From an uncultured Pelagibacteraceae bacterium (lineage in GTDB: Bacteria > Pseudomonadota > Alphaproteobacteria > Pelagibacterales > Pelagibacteraceae), in assembly GCA_902553675.1 (NCBI GenBank), contig CACDLV010000009.1, positions 1 through 34,361 of the forward strand: 34,361 nucleotides of DNA. Direction: 5' to 3'. The position numbers and the translations under genes are program-made. The notes beneath the pieces were generated by a model, which had not been told where the DNA came from, made no database searches, and saw only the letters and a program-made list of their open reading frames with translations. Positions 8,314-20,807 of the stretch are shown piece by piece. How positions within the stretch are numbered: the first letter of the stretch is position 1; each line of letters opens with the position of its first letter.

Positions 8314-8405
8314 TACACAACATATTGAGTCATTGTTAATCGAAACTTGATTAGTATGAGTCTTCTATAATATGGTAATTAAATTGATTCGTTATAAAAA
8401 TTAAA

Positions 8406-9677
8406 ATGACAACAAATAATAAAAATATTCTTTACTGTTCTTTCTGTGGCAAGAGCCAACATGAAGTAAGAAAGTTGATTGCCGGTCCAACCGTATTTAT
8501 ATGTGATGAATGTGTTGAGTTATGTATGGACATAATAAAAGAGGAGAGCAAAGATACTTTTGTAAAACATCAAGATGGTCTTCCATCTCCAAAAGAAATT
8601 TGTTCAGTATTGGATGATTATGTAATTGGTCAAGCTCATGCTAAAAAAGTATTATCTGTTGCAGTACACAATCATTACAAAAGATTAAATTATGAAAGCA
8701 AAACAAGCAAAAATGTTGAGCTATCAAAATCTAATATACTTTTAGTAGGCCCCACAGGTTGTGGAAAAACATTGCTTGCACAAACCCTTGCTAGAATTTT
8801 AGATGTTCCATTTACAATGGCTGATGCGACCACTCTAACCGAAGCAGGTTATGTTGGAGAAGATGTTGAAAATATTATTTTAAAATTATTACAAGCTTCA
8901 GATTACAATGTTGAAAAAGCTCAAAGAGGAATAGTTTACATTGATGAAGTTGATAAAATAAGTAGAAAATCAGAAAATCCATCAATTACAAGAGACGTAT
9001 CTGGTGAAGGTGTTCAGCAAGCACTTTTAAAAATTATGGAAGGAACAGTTGCTAGTGTTCCACCGCAGGGGGGCAGAAAACATCCTCAACAAGAATTCTT
9101 ACAAGTAGATACTACAAATATTTTGTTTATTTGTGGCGGCGCTTTTGCAGGACTTGATAAAATAATTTCTCAAAGAGATAAAGGAACCTCAATCGGATTT
9201 GGTGCAGATGTAAAAAATACAAAAGATAAGAAAACTGGTGAATGGATGAAAGGGTTAGAACCTGAAGACTTGTTAAAATTTGGATTGATTCCAGAATTTA
9301 TTGGAAGACTTCCTATGATAGCAACACTTGAGGATTTAGATGAGAAATCATTAATTAAAATATTACAAGAACCAAAAAACTCTTTAATTAAACAATACCA
9401 AGAGCTGTTTAAATTAGATGGTTCTAAACTAACATTTAAAGAAAATGCTCTGAAAGAAATAGCTCAAAAAGCAATTAGCAAAAAAACTGGAGCAAGAGGC
9501 TTGAGATCAATTCTAGAAAATATTTTATTGAAAACAATGTACGATCTTCCGAGTCAAGATAATATTGAAGAGGTAATTGTTGATGCTGGTGCAGCAAAGG
9601 GACAGTCACAACCAATCTTAGTTCATGCTAAGGGTGGTGACAACAAATCTAAGCCAAATAAGACCACAGCGGCTTAA
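8406..9677 (+). CDS. clpX: ATP-dependent Clp protease ATP-binding subunit ClpX
   Basis: N-terminal Zn finger CSFCGKSQ...CDECVELC; Walker [23 protein letters not shown]. Confidence 0.98.
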   Translation: MTTNNKNILYCSFCGKSQHEVRKLIAGPTVFICDECVELCMDIIKEESKDTFVKHQDGLPSPKEICSVLDDYVIGQAHAKKVLSVAVHNHYKRLNYESKTSKNVELSKSNILLVGPTGCGKTLLAQTLARILDVPFTMADATTLTEAGYVGEDVENIILKLLQASDYNVEKAQRGIVYIDEVDKISRKSENPSITRDVSGEGVQQALLKIMEGTVASVPPQGGRKHPQQEFLQVDTTNILFICGGAFAGLDKIISQRDKGTSIGFGADVKNTKDKKTGEWMKGLEPEDLLKFGLIPEFIGRLPMIATLEDLDEKSLIKILQEPKNSLIKQYQELFKLDGSKLTFKENALKEIAQKAISKKTGARGLRSILENILLKTMYDLPSQDNIEEVIVDAGAAKGQSQPILVHAKGGDNKSKPNKTTAA

Positions 9678-9737
9678 TATCCTTAATAAATAGCAAAAAC
9701 CTATTGCATTATAAAATATAATATCCATATTATTCTT

Positions 9738-12116
9738 ATGGACGTCAAAATATCACTACCACTATTACCACTAAGAGATATCGTGGTTTTTCCTAGTATG
9801 GTTATTCCTTTGTTTGTAGGAAGAGATAAATCTATCTCAGCTTTAAACGAAGTGATGAAAAAAGATAAAAAGATTATTCTTGTTACTCAAAAAAATTCTG
9901 AAATTGATGATCCAAAGAAAACAGATGTTTTTATGTATGGTTGTGAAGGAAGTATTTTACAATTATTAAAATTACCAGATGGTACAGTAAAAGTTTTGGT
10001 TGAGGGTATTAAAAGAGTAAAGATTTTAGATTTTAAGGATAATGAAAAATTTATAACATGTGATTATACACACTATAACGATGTTTTATCTAAGGATGAA
10101 GATTTGTTTCCTTTAGCAGCTACAGCTTTAAGAAGATTAGAAAAATTAACGTCTATAAATAAAAAAATTTCTAGTGAAACAATTAATACAATTAAGCAAT
10201 TAAAAGATCCTTCTCAGATTGCTGACAATATTGCATCTCATATAACTGCTACTATTTCAGAAAAACAACAAATTTTTGAAACAGTAGATGTTAAGAAAAG
10301 GTTAAACGCGATCATTAAAATAATGGAAAACGAGACAAGTATCATTGGTGTTGAAAAAAGAATTAGAGGAAGAGTTAAAACTCAAATGGAAAAAACGCAA
10401 AGAGAATATTATTTAAATGAACAGTTAAAAGCCATCCAGAAAGAACTTGGGGAAATTGAAGATGGTAAGGATGAAACTACTAGTTTAAACAAAGCTATTA
10501 CAAGAGCAAAGATGCCAAAAGAAGTTGAAAAGAAATGTTTGCAAGAACTAAAGAAATTAAAAAATATGAGTCCAATGTCTGCTGAAGCAACTGTAGTAAG
10601 AAACTATTTAGATTGGATGACTGAACTTCCTTGGCACAAGAAAAGTGAAGTGGATATCGATTTAACCAAAGCCCTAAATATTCTTGATAAAGACCATTTT
10701 GGATTAGAAAAAGTTAAAGAGAGAATAATTGAATTTTTAGCAGTTCAAAAAAGAATGGAAAAGATTAAGGGTCCAATTTTATGTTTAGTAGGACCACCAG
10801 GTGTTGGAAAAACTTCATTAGGTAAATCGATAGCAAAAGCAACAAATAGAGAATTTGTTAGAATGTCTGTTGGTGGAATGAGAGATGAGGCAGAAATAAG
10901 AGGTCACAGAAGAACATACATTGGATCATTACCAGGAAAAATTATTCAGATGATGAAAAAAGCTGGTACAAAAAATCCATTAATTTTATTAGATGAAATT
11001 GATAAAATTGGTAATGATTATAGAGGTGACCCATCCTCAGCATTATTAGAAGCTTTAGATCCTGAACAAAATACAACTTTCAATGATCATTATTTAGAAG
11101 TTGATTATGACCTTTCTGACGTGATGTTTGTAACAACAGCTAATACTTTGAATATTTTACCACCTTTATTGGATAGAATGGAAGTAATTCGATTGGCTGG
11201 TTATACTGAAGATGAAAAAATAAGTATTGCAAATAAATATCTATTACCTAAGCAAATAAAAGATAATGGTGTTAAAGAAAAAGAAATGAAGCTAGATGAC
11301 GATATTATAAAAGAAGTCATTAGAGGATACACAAAAGAATCAGGTGTAAGAAATCTTGAAAGAGAAATTTCTAAACTTGCTAGAAAAGTCGTAAAAAAAA
11401 TTGTAGCTGGTGAAGAAAAAGAGGTTGGAATTAATAATAAAAATTTATCAGATTTTCTAGGTGTTCCCAAATTTAAATTCGGAGAATTGGAGGCTGAAAA
11501 CAGGGTAGGTATAGTTACCGGTCTTGCTTGGACTGAGTATGGTGGTGAGATTTTAAAGATCGAGACAGTTACAATGCCTGGAAAAGGCAGAATGCAGATT
11601 ACTGGTAAGTTAGGTGATGTTATGCAAGAATCAGTTAAAGCTGCAAAATCCTTTGTAAGATCAAAATGTTTAGAATATGGAATAATACCACCAATCTTTG
11701 AAAAGAAAGATTTTCACATCCATGTTCCTGAAGGTGCAACACCAAAAGATGGTCCATCCGCTGGTATTGGTATGGTAACCTCAATTGTTTCCTCAATTAC
11801 TAATATTCCGGTTAGAAGAGATGTGGCTATGACAGGAGAGGTAACTTTAACAGGTCAAGTTTTACCAATTGGTGGTTTAAAAGAAAAATTATTAGCTGCT
11901 CATAGAGCTGGAATTAAAGAGGTATTGATACCGAAAGAGAATGAGAAAGATCTTGTAGATATGCCTAAAAAAATTGTTGATGATATTAAGATCACTCCTG
12001 TTGAATATGCTGATCAAGTAATAAAAATAGCTCTTACAAAGGAACTCAAACCAACTGAGTGGGTTGAGGTTGAAATCTCAAAAAAAGACGACAAATCTCA
12101 GGCTAGTATTCAATAA
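9738..12116 (+). CDS. lon: Endopeptidase La (Lon protease)
   Basis: GPPGVGKTS Walker A, LLDEIDK, DGPSAGIGM catalytic Ser, PIGGLKEKLLAAHRAG catalytic Lys. Confidence 0.98.
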   Translation: MDVKISLPLLPLRDIVVFPSMVIPLFVGRDKSISALNEVMKKDKKIILVTQKNSEIDDPKKTDVFMYGCEGSILQLLKLPDGTVKVLVEGIKRVKILDFKDNEKFITCDYTHYNDVLSKDEDLFPLAATALRRLEKLTSINKKISSETINTIKQLKDPSQIADNIASHITATISEKQQIFETVDVKKRLNAIIKIMENETSIIGVEKRIRGRVKTQMEKTQREYYLNEQLKAIQKELGEIEDGKDETTSLNKAITRAKMPKEVEKKCLQELKKLKNMSPMSAEATVVRNYLDWMTELPWHKKSEVDIDLTKALNILDKDHFGLEKVKERIIEFLAVQKRMEKIKGPILCLVGPPGVGKTSLGKSIAKATNREFVRMSVGGMRDEAEIRGHRRTYIGSLPGKIIQMMKKAGTKNPLILLDEIDKIGNDYRGDPSSALLEALDPEQNTTFNDHYLEVDYDLSDVMFVTTANTLNILPPLLDRMEVIRLAGYTEDEKISIANKYLLPKQIKDNGVKEKEMKLDDDIIKEVIRGYTKESGVRNLEREISKLARKVVKKIVAGEEKEVGINNKNLSDFLGVPKFKFGELEAENRVGIVTGLAWTEYGGEILKIETVTMPGKGRMQITGKLGDVMQESVKAAKSFVRSKCLEYGIIPPIFEKKDFHIHVPEGATPKDGPSAGIGMVTSIVSSITNIPVRRDVAMTGEVTLTGQVLPIGGLKEKLLAAHRAGIKEVLIPKENEKDLVDMPKKIVDDIKITPVEYADQVIKIALTKELKPTEWVEVEISKKDDKSQASIQ

Positions 12117-12128
12117 TTTATATTTACT

Positions 12129-12248
12129 ATGGATTTTGGGATATTTTTAATATTTTTAATTTTTGTTTTATTCTATATTTTTAAGCCGATTACAAAGTCA
12201 GAAGAGAAAAATTTCAAGAATAAGAATAATTGGCGTGGAGGTTTTTAA
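12129..12248 (+). CDS. Putative small single-TM protein, 39 aa (MDFGIFLIFLIFVLFYIFKPITKSEEKNFKNKNNWRGGF)
   Basis: Complete ATG-to-TAA ORF starting 12 nt after the lon stop; hydrophobic N-terminal helix then basic tail. Confidence 0.45.
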   Translation: MDFGIFLIFLIFVLFYIFKPITKSEEKNFKNKNNWRGGF

Positions 12249-12332
12249 ATTTTCTGAGTTAAATCGTCTTTCTTAAGAACTGGAATTTTTAAAAATATTA
12301 AGTATTTGGCTATTTTTCAACATTAATAGAAC

Positions 12333-12360
12333 TTGACGTAAGTAAACTAAAGGATATAAA
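12333..12360 (+). promoter_or_regulatory. Putative sigma70-type promoter for tRNA-Val/tRNA-Asp
   Basis: TTGACG (12333-12338), 16-nt spacer, TATAAA (12355-12360), about 18 nt upstream of tRNA-Val. Confidence 0.5.
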
Positions 12361-12378
12361 TCACATTATTTTGGTAAT

Positions 12379-12454
12379 GGGCGGTTAGCTCAGTTGGTAG
12401 AGCATCTCGTTTACACCGAGGGGGTCAAAGGTTCGAGTCCTTTACTGCCCACCA
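12379..12454 (+). tRNA. tRNA-Val(UAC), CCA encoded
   Basis: Acceptor GGGCGGT/ACTGCCC, anticodon loop TTTACAC, GGTTCGAGTCC T arm, CCA end. Confidence 0.96.
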
Positions 12455-12466
12455 AAATTAACAAGT

Positions 12467-12543
12467 GGGGGTGTAGCTCAGTTGGTTAGAGCGATCGCCT
12501 GTCACGCGATAGGTCGAGGGTTCGAGTCCCTTCACTCCCGCCA
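12467..12543 (+). tRNA. tRNA-Asp(GUC), CCA encoded
   Basis: Acceptor GGGGGTG/CACTCCC, anticodon stem ATCGC/GCGAT with loop CTGTCAC, GGTTCGAGTCC T arm, CCA end. Confidence 0.96.
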
Positions 12544-12699
12544 CTTTCCATAATTTTTTTTCTAAAGAACTAAACTATTGAAATTGTTATGTTTTTTAGC
12601 TTAGTACTTGTAAATAATTGAATTTATTGACTTTTTTTTTATTGAAAATGTGACGTATCTACCCTTCAACAACAAATAAAAAGTGATATATAGACACGC

Positions 12700-13068
12700 A
12701 TGTTATCTGATTTTCTTAAAGATTACTTACCAATTATAATTTTTCTAATAATAGCTTTAGGTCTAAGTTGTGCGTTTGTGGTAATTAATTTTATTCTATC
12801 GCCAAAAAAACCTGATCCAGAAAAACTATCAGCTTATGAATGTGGATTTGAACCCTTTGAGGATTCAAGGCTTGAGTTTGATGTAAGATTTTATTTAGTT
12901 GCAATCTTGTTTATTATTTTTGATTTGGAAATAGCATTTTTATTTCCATGGGCAATTTCTCTAGGGAAAATCGGATTACTTGGTTTTTCATCAATGATGA
13001 TTTTTTTATTCATACTAACAATTGGTTTTATTTATGAATGGAAAAAAGGCGCTTTAGACTGGGAATAA
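12700..13068 (+). CDS. nuoA: NADH-quinone oxidoreductase subunit A
   Basis: [42 protein letters not shown]. Confidence 0.97.
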   Translation: MLSDFLKDYLPIIIFLIIALGLSCAFVVINFILSPKKPDPEKLSAYECGFEPFEDSRLEFDVRFYLVAILFIIFDLEIAFLFPWAISLGKIGLLGFSSMMIFLFILTIGFIYEWKKGALDWE

Positions 13069-13081
13069 AATTATAAATTTA

Positions 13082-13597
13082 ATGAAAAATAAAATAGATC
13101 AAGTTCCAGAGGAATTTAAACAACTTGCAGATGATTTTAGCAAGAACGGATTTATAACTACATCACTTGACAATTTAATAAATTGGTCAAGAACAGGATC
13201 ACTTCATTGGATGACATTTGGTCTAGCATGTTGCGCTGTTGAGATGATGCAAACATCAATGCCAAGATATGATCTTGAAAGATTTGGTGCTGCACCAAGA
13301 GCTTCGCCTAGACAATCTGATGTAATGATTGTAGCTGGTACTTTAACCAATAAAATGGCACCGGCACTTAGAAAAGTTTATGATCAGATGCCAGAACCTA
13401 GATATGTAATTTCGATGGGAAGTTGTGCAAATGGTGGTGGATATTATCATTATTCTTATTCAGTTGTTAGGGGTTGTGATCGAATTGTACCAGTTGATGT
13501 TTATGTACCAGGGTGCCCTCCATCAGCAGAAGCTTTACTGTATGGAATACTACAATTACAAAAAAAAATAAGAGTTAAAGGATCTTTTCTTAGATAG
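13082..13597 (+). CDS. nuoB: NADH-quinone oxidoreductase subunit B
   Basis: [39 protein letters not shown] cluster N2 ligands. Confidence 0.98.
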   Translation: MKNKIDQVPEEFKQLADDFSKNGFITTSLDNLINWSRTGSLHWMTFGLACCAVEMMQTSMPRYDLERFGAAPRASPRQSDVMIVAGTLTNKMAPALRKVYDQMPEPRYVISMGSCANGGGYYHYSYSVVRGCDRIVPVDVYVPGCPPSAEALLYGILQLQKKIRVKGSFLR

Positions 13598-13599
13598 TA

Positions 13600-14205
13600 A
13601 TGAAAAATTTAGAAGATTTAGAAAAAAAAATTAATTCAGAATTAACTACTAAAATTAATAAAACTGAGATTAAACATAACCAGATCTATCTTGAGACTGA
13701 TAAAGATGATTTAATAGATATATGCTTGTTTTTAAAAACTAATAATGATACTAAATTTAGGCAACTAATAGATATTACTGTTGTTGATTATCCTGAGAGG
13801 AGTCAAAGATTTGAAATAGTTTACTTATTTTTAAGTCATGAATTTAATCAAAGAATAGTTTTAAAATACTCAATTTCAGAGAATGAAGTTATACCATCTT
13901 TAACAAGCATTTTCCCTGCAGCAAACTGGATGGAAAGAGAAGTTTTTGATATGTATGGTGTTTCATTCAAAGATCATCCAGATCTAAGAAGAATATTAAC
14001 TGATTATGGTTTTGAAGGCCATCCACTAAGAAAAGATTTTCCGCTCACAGGTCATACTGAGGTTAGATATAGTGAAGATGAAAAGAAAGTAATTAGCGAG
14101 CCAGTAAAATTAGAACAAAACTTTAGAAATTTTGATTACGAAAGTCCTTGGGAGGGAACAAAATACATCAAAGATGAAATAGAAAGTAATGACAAAAAAA
14201 ATTAA
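13600..14205 (+). CDS. nuoC: NADH-quinone oxidoreductase subunit C
   Basis: [41 protein letters not shown]. Confidence 0.97.
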   Translation: MKNLEDLEKKINSELTTKINKTEIKHNQIYLETDKDDLIDICLFLKTNNDTKFRQLIDITVVDYPERSQRFEIVYLFLSHEFNQRIVLKYSISENEVIPSLTSIFPAANWMEREVFDMYGVSFKDHPDLRRILTDYGFEGHPLRKDFPLTGHTEVRYSEDEKKVISEPVKLEQNFRNFDYESPWEGTKYIKDEIESNDKKN

Positions 14206-15364
14206 AAATTTAAATTTAAACTTTGGACCACAACATCCTGCTGCACATGGAGTTTTAAGGTTAATTTTAGAATTGGATGGTGAGGTTGTTGAAAAAGCCG
14301 ATCCACATATTGGTTTATTGCATAGGGGTACGGAAAAATTAATTGAAAATAAGACTTATATGCAAGCAGTACCTTACTTTGATCGATTAGATTATGTAGC
14401 TCCAATGAATCAAGAACATGCGTTTGCATTAGCAGTTGAGAAAATTCTAAAAATAGATGTTCCTATTAGAGCTCAATTCATAAGAGTTATATTTTGTGAG
14501 ATTGGAAGAATTTTAAGTCACATATTAAATGTTACTACACAAGCAATGGATGTAGGGGCTTTAACACCAACTTTATGGGGATTTGAAGAAAGAGAAAAAT
14601 TAATGGGTTTTTATGAGAGAGTGTCTGGTTCTAGACTTCATGCGAACTATTTTAGAGCTGGTGGAGTTCATCAAGATTTACCTCAAGGACTTGAGGAGGA
14701 TATTGCTGACTTTTGTGAGAGTTTTCCAAAAATAATAAATGATTTAGAAAGCTTACTAACCGATAACAGAATTTTTAAACAACGTAACGTTGATATTGGT
14801 GTAGTTACTAAGCAAGACGCTCTTGATTATTCATTTTCTGGAGTAATGATTAGAGGATCAGGAGTTCCATGGGATTTAAGAAAATCCCAACCCTATGATT
14901 GTTATGAAAATTTAGATTTCAAAGTGCCAGTAGGAAAAAATGGAGATTGTTATGATAGATATTTATGTCGAATTGAAGAAATGAAAGAGAGTGTATCTAT
15001 AATAAAACAATGTTTATTAAAAATGGAAAAAGGACCGATTAAATCTTTAGACGGAAAAATTAGCCCGCCACCTAAAAAAGATATTAAACAATCGATGGAA
15101 GCGCTTATTCATCATTTTAAACTTTTTACTGAAGGTTACAGAGTTCCAAAAGATGAAATATATACTGCTGTTGAAGCTCCAAAAGGGGAATTTGGAGTTT
15201 ACCTAATTTCTGATGGATCAAGTAAACCTTATAAATGCAAAATAAGAGCACCAGGTTTTTCACACTTACAATCAATGGATTATTTAATAAAAGGCCACAT
15301 GCTAGCCGATGTTCCTGCAGTACTAGGTTCACTCGATATTGTTTTTGGAGAGGTTGATAGATGA
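14189..15364 (+). CDS. nuoD: NADH-quinone oxidoreductase subunit D
   Basis: [35 protein letters not shown]. Confidence 0.98.
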   Translation: MTKKIKNLNLNFGPQHPAAHGVLRLILELDGEVVEKADPHIGLLHRGTEKLIENKTYMQAVPYFDRLDYVAPMNQEHAFALAVEKILKIDVPIRAQFIRVIFCEIGRILSHILNVTTQAMDVGALTPTLWGFEEREKLMGFYERVSGSRLHANYFRAGGVHQDLPQGLEEDIADFCESFPKIINDLESLLTDNRIFKQRNVDIGVVTKQDALDYSFSGVMIRGSGVPWDLRKSQPYDCYENLDFKVPVGKNGDCYDRYLCRIEEMKESVSIIKQCLLKMEKGPIKSLDGKISPPPKKDIKQSMEALIHHFKLFTEGYRVPKDEIYTAVEAPKGEFGVYLISDGSSKPYKCKIRAPGFSHLQSMDYLIKGHMLADVPAVLGSLDIVFGEVDR

Positions 15365-15969
15365 GTTTAAGGAGACCTGCAAAAAATCAACCAGAAAATT
15401 TTGAATTTAATAGTTCGTCTTTAGTAGCTGCTAATAAAATTCTATTGAAATATCCAGAAGGTAAACAGCAAAGTGCTGTAATGGCATTACTTTATATCGC
15501 TCAAAGACAGAACGATAATTGGATACCCTTAGCTGCAATGAAATATATAGCAAAATTTTTAGACATGCCTTACATAAAAGTTTATGAAGTAGCAACATTT
15601 TATACTATGTATAATCTATCTCCCGTTGGAAAACATTTTATACAAGTTTGTACAACAACTCCTTGCATGATAAGAGGAGCTAGTAAATTAGTCGAAGCGT
15701 GTAAAGAAAAAATATCTGAAAATGAATGTGAATTATCAAGTGACAAAAGTTGTTCATGGATGGAAGTGGAGTGCTTAGGAGCATGTGTTAATGCACCTAT
15801 GATGCAAATTAATGATGAATATTATGAAGATTTAGATAAAGAAAAAACATTGAAAATTTTAGACAAAATTTTAAAAGGAGAAGTACCAGAACCAGGTTCT
15901 TATAGAGGAAGGATGAATAACGAACCTGAAAATAATAGAAAGACATTAATGGATCATAAAAATGCTTAG
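15361..15969 (+). CDS. nuoE: NADH-quinone oxidoreductase subunit E
   Basis: [39 protein letters not shown] 2Fe-2S ligands. Confidence 0.97.
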   Translation: MSLRRPAKNQPENFEFNSSSLVAANKILLKYPEGKQQSAVMALLYIAQRQNDNWIPLAAMKYIAKFLDMPYIKVYEVATFYTMYNLSPVGKHFIQVCTTTPCMIRGASKLVEACKEKISENECELSSDKSCSWMEVECLGACVNAPMMQINDEYYEDLDKEKTLKILDKILKGEVPEPGSYRGRMNNEPENNRKTLMDHKNA

Positions 15970-17293
15970 AGATCACGATAGAATATTTAAAAATTTATAT
16001 AACGATATGGGTTCCGACGTTGTTTCTGCTCAAAGTAGAGGTGATTGGGTCAATACTAAAGAAATTACAGACAAAGGTAGAGATTGGATTATAAATGAAA
16101 TTAAAAATTCTCAACTTAGAGGTAGGGGTGGTGCTGGATTTCCAACTGGTTTAAAATGGTCTTTTGCTCCTAAAGAAGTAGGTTCTAGACCACATTATTT
16201 AGTTATAAATGGCGATGAGTCAGAACCAGGAACGTGCAAAGATAGAGATATTTTAAGGTTTGAGCCACATAAATTAATAGAGGGTTGTCTAATTGCATCA
16301 TACGCAGTTCAAGCACACGTTTGTTATATTTATATTAGAGGTGAATACTTTGTGGATGGTCAGAAACTTCAAGCAGCTATTGATGAAGCTTATGAAAAAA
16401 AATTATTAGGTAAAAATGCAGCGGATACTGGTTGGGATTTAGATATTTATATTCATTATGGTGCTGGAGCTTATATTTGTGGAGAGGAAACTGCCTTATT
16501 AGAAAGTATAGAAGGTAAAAAAGGGCAACCTAGATTGAAACCTCCTTTTCCAGCCTTAATTGGTCTATACGGATGTCCAACAATAATAAATAATGTGGAA
16601 ACTATAGCTGTAGTACCAACAATTCTTAGAAGAGGTGGAAAATGGTTTGCTTCTCTTGGGAGAGAAAAGAACACAGGCACAAAAATTTTTTGTATATCTG
16701 GAAATGTAAATACCCCTTGCAATGTTGAAGAAGAAATGAATATTCCATTAAAAGAATTAATCGAAGTTCATGCTGGGGGAGTTATTGGAGGTTGGGATAA
16801 TCTTCAAGCAGTTATTCCAGGCGGTTCGTCAATGCCATTGATCCCAAAAGAGAAATGTGAAACATTAACAATGGATTTTGACTCACTAATAGCCGAGAAA
16901 AGTGGCTTAGGAACTGCAGGTGTTGTTGTAATCAATAAAGACCAAGATATTATTAAGTGCATGGCAAGAATTGCTAGATTTTATAAACACGAAAGTTGTG
17001 GTCAATGCACTCCTTGTAGAGAAGGATCAGGTTGGATGTGGAGAATGCTTGAGAGAATGGCAAAAGGTGATGCAACGAAAGACGAAGTTGATATGTTAGG
17101 TGATGTTACAAATCAAATAGCAGGACATACAATTTGTGCTTTTGGAGAAGGATCTTCATGGCCAGTTCAAGGACTTTTAAGACATTTTAAAAAAGAAATT
17201 GAGAAAAGAAATAATTTAGATCCTATTGTTCAGAAAAAAAATAATATTCCTTACTTGGTTGATCAACACTTACTGGATAAAAAAAATGCTTAA
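15962..17293 (+). CDS. nuoF: NADH-quinone oxidoreductase subunit F
   Basis: [48 protein letters not shown]. Confidence 0.98.
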   Translation: MLRDHDRIFKNLYNDMGSDVVSAQSRGDWVNTKEITDKGRDWIINEIKNSQLRGRGGAGFPTGLKWSFAPKEVGSRPHYLVINGDESEPGTCKDRDILRFEPHKLIEGCLIASYAVQAHVCYIYIRGEYFVDGQKLQAAIDEAYEKKLLGKNAADTGWDLDIYIHYGAGAYICGEETALLESIEGKKGQPRLKPPFPALIGLYGCPTIINNVETIAVVPTILRRGGKWFASLGREKNTGTKIFCISGNVNTPCNVEEEMNIPLKELIEVHAGGVIGGWDNLQAVIPGGSSMPLIPKEKCETLTMDFDSLIAEKSGLGTAGVVVINKDQDIIKCMARIARFYKHESCGQCTPCREGSGWMWRMLERMAKGDATKDEVDMLGDVTNQIAGHTICAFGEGSSWPVQGLLRHFKKEIEKRNNLDPIVQKKNNIPYLVDQHLLDKKNA

Positions 17294-19316
17294 ACTAAAA
17301 GTAAATGATATCGATGTTGAAGTTGAAGAGGGTTTGACTGTACTTCAAGCATGTGAAAAAGCTGGGGTAGAAATACCAAGATTTTGTTATCATGAAAAAT
17401 TATCAATAGCTGGGAATTGTAGAATGTGTTTAGTTGAGATGGAAAAATCTCCTAAACCCATTGCATCATGTGCTATGCCTGCTGCTGAAGGAATGAATAT
17501 AAAAACAAATACAGAATTTGTTGAAAAGGCCCGAAAAGGTGTGATGGAATTTCTTTTAGCTAATCATCCTTTAGACTGCCCTGTATGCGATCAAGGTGGT
17601 GAATGTGATTTGCAAGATCAATCCATGTATTATGGTGTAGATAAATCAAGATTTAAAGAAAACAAAAGATTGGTTCCAGAAAAAAATATGGGACCGTTAA
17701 TTAAAACACAGATGACCAGATGCATTCATTGCACAAGATGCGTAAGATTTGCTACTGAAGTAGCAGGTGTGCCAGAGCTTGGAGCTATCGGTAGAGGAGA
17801 AGATATGCAAATTACAACATACCTAGAACAGTCTATGCAATCAGAGTTATCAGCAAACGTAGTAGATCTATGTCCAGTAGGAGCCTTAACTTCAAAACCT
17901 TATGTATTTGAAGCTAGACCTTGGGAATTAAAGAAAACAGAAACCATTGATGTGATGGATGCAGTTGGATCAAACATAAGGGTAGATACATATGATTGGG
18001 AAGTAAAAAGAATTTTGCCAATTATAAATGAGGATATCAATGAGGAGTGGATTTCGGATAAAACAAGATATGCTTGTGATGGTTTGCTTCACCAAAGATT
18101 AGATACACCTTTTATTAAATATAATAAAAAATTTGAAAAAGCATCATGGGCAGAGGTGTATAAAATTATTAAGTCTAAAATTGAAAATACGACAAAAGAA
18201 AAAATCTGTGGTTTTGTTGGAGACTTAACCAATATGGAGACTAGCTATATATTTAAAGAGTTTTTCGATAGAACTCTTGATATAAAAAATTACGAGTCAA
18301 GATCAGACAATAGATTTATAAATATTTCAAAAAGAGAAGATTATATATTTAATTCATCTTTAAATGGAATTGAAGAATCTGATTTAATTTTTTTAGTAGG
18401 CTCAAATCCAAGGTATGAGGCAACTATATTAAATGCAAGAATAAGAAAATCTTATTTAAATAATAAAACTAAAATTTACTCTTTAAATGAAAGTGGTGAT
18501 TTAACCTATCCTTACGAAAGTTTTGACGGACAAACTCAAACATTAAAAAATATTTTTGATGGAGTGCATGACTTATCGAAAAGTATTTTAAATTCTAAAA
18601 AACCAATAATCATACTGGGTGAGTCCTTTTTAAGATTAAATAACGCTCAATTCTTGTATTCTAAAATTAAAGATTTTTTAGTTCATAATAATAAATTTTC
18701 AAAAGACTGGAATCCTTTAAATATTTTATCTTGTGACGCATCATCAGTAGGAAATTTTGATATTGGTTTAATAAATAAAGAAACAGATATATTAAACGAT
18801 TTAAAATCTAATAAATTCGATATTGTTTATTTAGTGGGTCAAGACAATATCGATTTTAATAAAACAGATGAGTTTGTAATTTATCAAGGTAGTCACGGTG
18901 ACAAAGGTGCGGAAATGGCTGATATTATATTACCTGGAGCAGCTTATACAGAGCAAGACGGTTATTATACAAATTTAGAAGGAAAAATTCAAAAAGCATA
19001 TAAAGCTTCATATCCACCAGGGGAAGCCAAGGAAGATTGGCAAATAATAAATGAGATAGCTGAATTTATGAATAATAGAAAGTTATTTAACGATAAAGAA
19101 GAATTAGAAAGTAGCATGTTTAATTATTTAAATTTACAAAAAGAGAAGCAAAATAAAGATCATAAAAGTGAATTTAGTGAAGAATTTAAAGATGAAAAAT
19201 TAACAATAGATATTAAACCATATTATTTTTCAAATATCATAGCTAGATGTTCAAAGACCATGATTGAGTGCAACAATTCAAAATTAAATTTAAAATCTAC
19301 AGGTACAGAAGGTTAA
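17286..19316 (+). CDS. nuoG: NADH-quinone oxidoreductase subunit G (start revised from 17226 to [13 protein letters not shown])
   Basis: Ferredoxin domain [50 protein letters not shown]; NuoF/NuoG overlap of 8 nt at ATGCTTAA. Confidence 0.95.
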   Translation: MLKLKVNDIDVEVEEGLTVLQACEKAGVEIPRFCYHEKLSIAGNCRMCLVEMEKSPKPIASCAMPAAEGMNIKTNTEFVEKARKGVMEFLLANHPLDCPVCDQGGECDLQDQSMYYGVDKSRFKENKRLVPEKNMGPLIKTQMTRCIHCTRCVRFATEVAGVPELGAIGRGEDMQITTYLEQSMQSELSANVVDLCPVGALTSKPYVFEARPWELKKTETIDVMDAVGSNIRVDTYDWEVKRILPIINEDINEEWISDKTRYACDGLLHQRLDTPFIKYNKKFEKASWAEVYKIIKSKIENTTKEKICGFVGDLTNMETSYIFKEFFDRTLDIKNYESRSDNRFINISKREDYIFNSSLNGIEESDLIFLVGSNPRYEATILNARIRKSYLNNKTKIYSLNESGDLTYPYESFDGQTQTLKNIFDGVHDLSKSILNSKKPIIILGESFLRLNNAQFLYSKIKDFLVHNNKFSKDWNPLNILSCDASSVGNFDIGLINKETDILNDLKSNKFDIVYLVGQDNIDFNKTDEFVIYQGSHGDKGAEMADIILPGAAYTEQDGYYTNLEGKIQKAYKASYPPGEAKEDWQIINEIAEFMNNRKLFNDKEELESSMFNYLNLQKEKQNKDHKSEFSEEFKDEKLTIDIKPYYFSNIIARCSKTMIECNNSKLNLKSTGTEG

Positions 19317-19317
19317 A

Positions 19318-20316
19318 ATGGAATACTTAAGTATAGTTTTTGAAGAAGTATATAAGATATTATTTTTGTTAGTCCCTGTTTTAGTTTCCGTTGCTATGAT
19401 TGTATGGCTTGATAGAAGAGTTTGGGCATTTGTTCAAAAACGACAAGGACCAAATGTTGTTGGGCCTTTTGGCTTACTACAATCGTTAGCGGACGCTCTA
19501 AAATATATCTTCAAAGAAATGATCATTCCTTCAAGTTCAAACAAAGTTATATTTATATTAGCTCCTATTGTGACGATGACATTAGCCTTAATTGCATGGG
19601 CAGTTATTCCTTTTAGTGCTACCCAGGTTTTAGCTGATATTAATGTTGGAATTCTTTACTTATTTGCAGTTTCATCTTTAGGTGTATATGGAATAATAAT
19701 GGGTGGTTGGGCTTCAAATTCAAAATATCCATTTTTAGGAGCAATTAGATCGGCGGCTCAAATGGTATCTTACGAGGTATCCATAGGGGTAATAATAATT
19801 AACGTATTACTGTGCGTTGGGTCACTCAACTTAAATGACATTGTCCTAGCCCAACAAAGCATGTGGTTCGTAATTCCTTTATTTCCAATGTTTGTAATAT
19901 TTTTTATTTCAGCTTTAGCTGAAACTAATAGACCTCCTTTTGATTTACCTGAAGCTGAAGCAGAATTAGTTGCAGGATATCAAACTGAATACTCTGGCAT
20001 GATGTATGCAATGTTTTGGTTAGGTGAATATGCAAATATTTTATTGATGTGTGCGATGGGTGCAATTTTATTTTTAGGTGGATGGTTATCACCTTTAGCA
20101 TTTTATCCGTTTACATTAATTCCAGGAGCAATATGGTTAATTTTTAAAATACTACTTTTATTTTTTTTATTTGCTTTAGTTAAAGCCATTGTACCTAGAT
20201 ATAGATATGATCAGCTTATGAGATTAGGTTGGAAAGTATTCCTTCCTTTTTCATTAATATGGGTGGTACTTACAGCAAGCTATCTATTTTATTTTAATCT
20301 TTTACCGGTTAATTAA
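19318..20316 (+). CDS. nuoH: NADH-quinone oxidoreductase subunit H
   Basis: [24 protein letters not shown]-type motif, [27 protein letters not shown]. Confidence 0.98.
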   Translation: MEYLSIVFEEVYKILFLLVPVLVSVAMIVWLDRRVWAFVQKRQGPNVVGPFGLLQSLADALKYIFKEMIIPSSSNKVIFILAPIVTMTLALIAWAVIPFSATQVLADINVGILYLFAVSSLGVYGIIMGGWASNSKYPFLGAIRSAAQMVSYEVSIGVIIINVLLCVGSLNLNDIVLAQQSMWFVIPLFPMFVIFFISALAETNRPPFDLPEAEAELVAGYQTEYSGMMYAMFWLGEYANILLMCAMGAILFLGGWLSPLAFYPFTLIPGAIWLIFKILLLFFLFALVKAIVPRYRYDQLMRLGWKVFLPFSLIWVVLTASYLFYFNLLPVN

Positions 20317-20318
20317 AT

Positions 20319-20804
20319 ATGAATATTTCAAGATTATTTAAGACAATATTAATGACAGATTTTATTGGAGGCCTATATGTGGCTTTAAAAGAATTTTTTA
20401 AACCAAAAAAAACAATAAATTACCCATTTGAAAAAGGTAAAATTAGCCCAAGATTTAGAGGAGAACATGCTTTGAGAAGATATCCTAATGGTGAAGAAAG
20501 ATGTATAGCATGTAAATTATGTGAAGCTGTTTGTCCTGCACAAGCTATAACAATTGAGTCAGCTCAGAGAGCGGACGGTAGCAGAAAAACAACTCGTTAT
20601 GACATAGACATGATGAAATGTATTTATTGTGGTTTATGTGAAGAATCTTGTCCAGTTGATGCAATAGTTCAAGGTCCTAATTTTGAGTTTTCGACAGAGA
20701 CAAGGGAAGAACTTTATTACACAAAAGATAAGTTGTTAGACAATGGAGACAGATGGGAGAATATTTTAGACGCAAATATTAAAGCAGATAATATTCACAG
20801 ATAG
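20319..20804 (+). CDS. nuoI: NADH-quinone oxidoreductase subunit I
   Basis: Two 4Fe-4S motifs [16 protein letters not shown] and [16 protein letters not shown]. Confidence 0.98.
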   Translation: MNISRLFKTILMTDFIGGLYVALKEFFKPKKTINYPFEKGKISPRFRGEHALRRYPNGEERCIACKLCEAVCPAQAITIESAQRADGSRKTTRYDIDMMKCIYCGLCEESCPVDAIVQGPNFEFSTETREELYYTKDKLLDNGDRWENILDANIKADNIHR

Positions 20805-20807
20805 TAA

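Noticed and set aside
8314-8405. Possible regulatory structure between clpP and clpX (TAATC/GATTA inverted repeat near 8337-8353, repeated GAGTC)
   Set aside because: Only a 5-bp stem with a 7-nt loop, expected by chance in AT-rich sequence; no consensus promoter or riboswitch recognised.
11201-11470. 89-aa ORF antisense to lon
   Set aside because: Antisense to conserved Lon sequence; Ser/Phe/Ile-rich composition is the complement of Lys/Glu-rich coding.
12544-12699. Possible promoter/leader RNA for the nuo operon (TTGACT at 12627-12632, tatata near the nuoA start)
   Set aside because: No -10 at acceptable spacing for the TTGACT; the tatata would imply a leaderless start. Too weak to call without TSS data.
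14202-14429. 75-aa ORF antisense to nuoD (also 15126-15332)
   Set aside because: Antisense to conserved NuoD; no motif or gene context.
16471-16722. 83-aa ORF antisense to nuoF
   Set aside because: Antisense to conserved NuoF; no supporting signal.
17226-17285. N-terminal 20-aa extension of nuoG in the ORF track
   Set aside because: The extension overlaps nuoF coding; the conserved NuoG N-terminus begins at [13 protein letters not shown] (17286), so the start was revised.
19422-19616. 64-aa plus-strand ORF inside nuoH
   Set aside because: Out-of-frame overlap with conserved NuoH.
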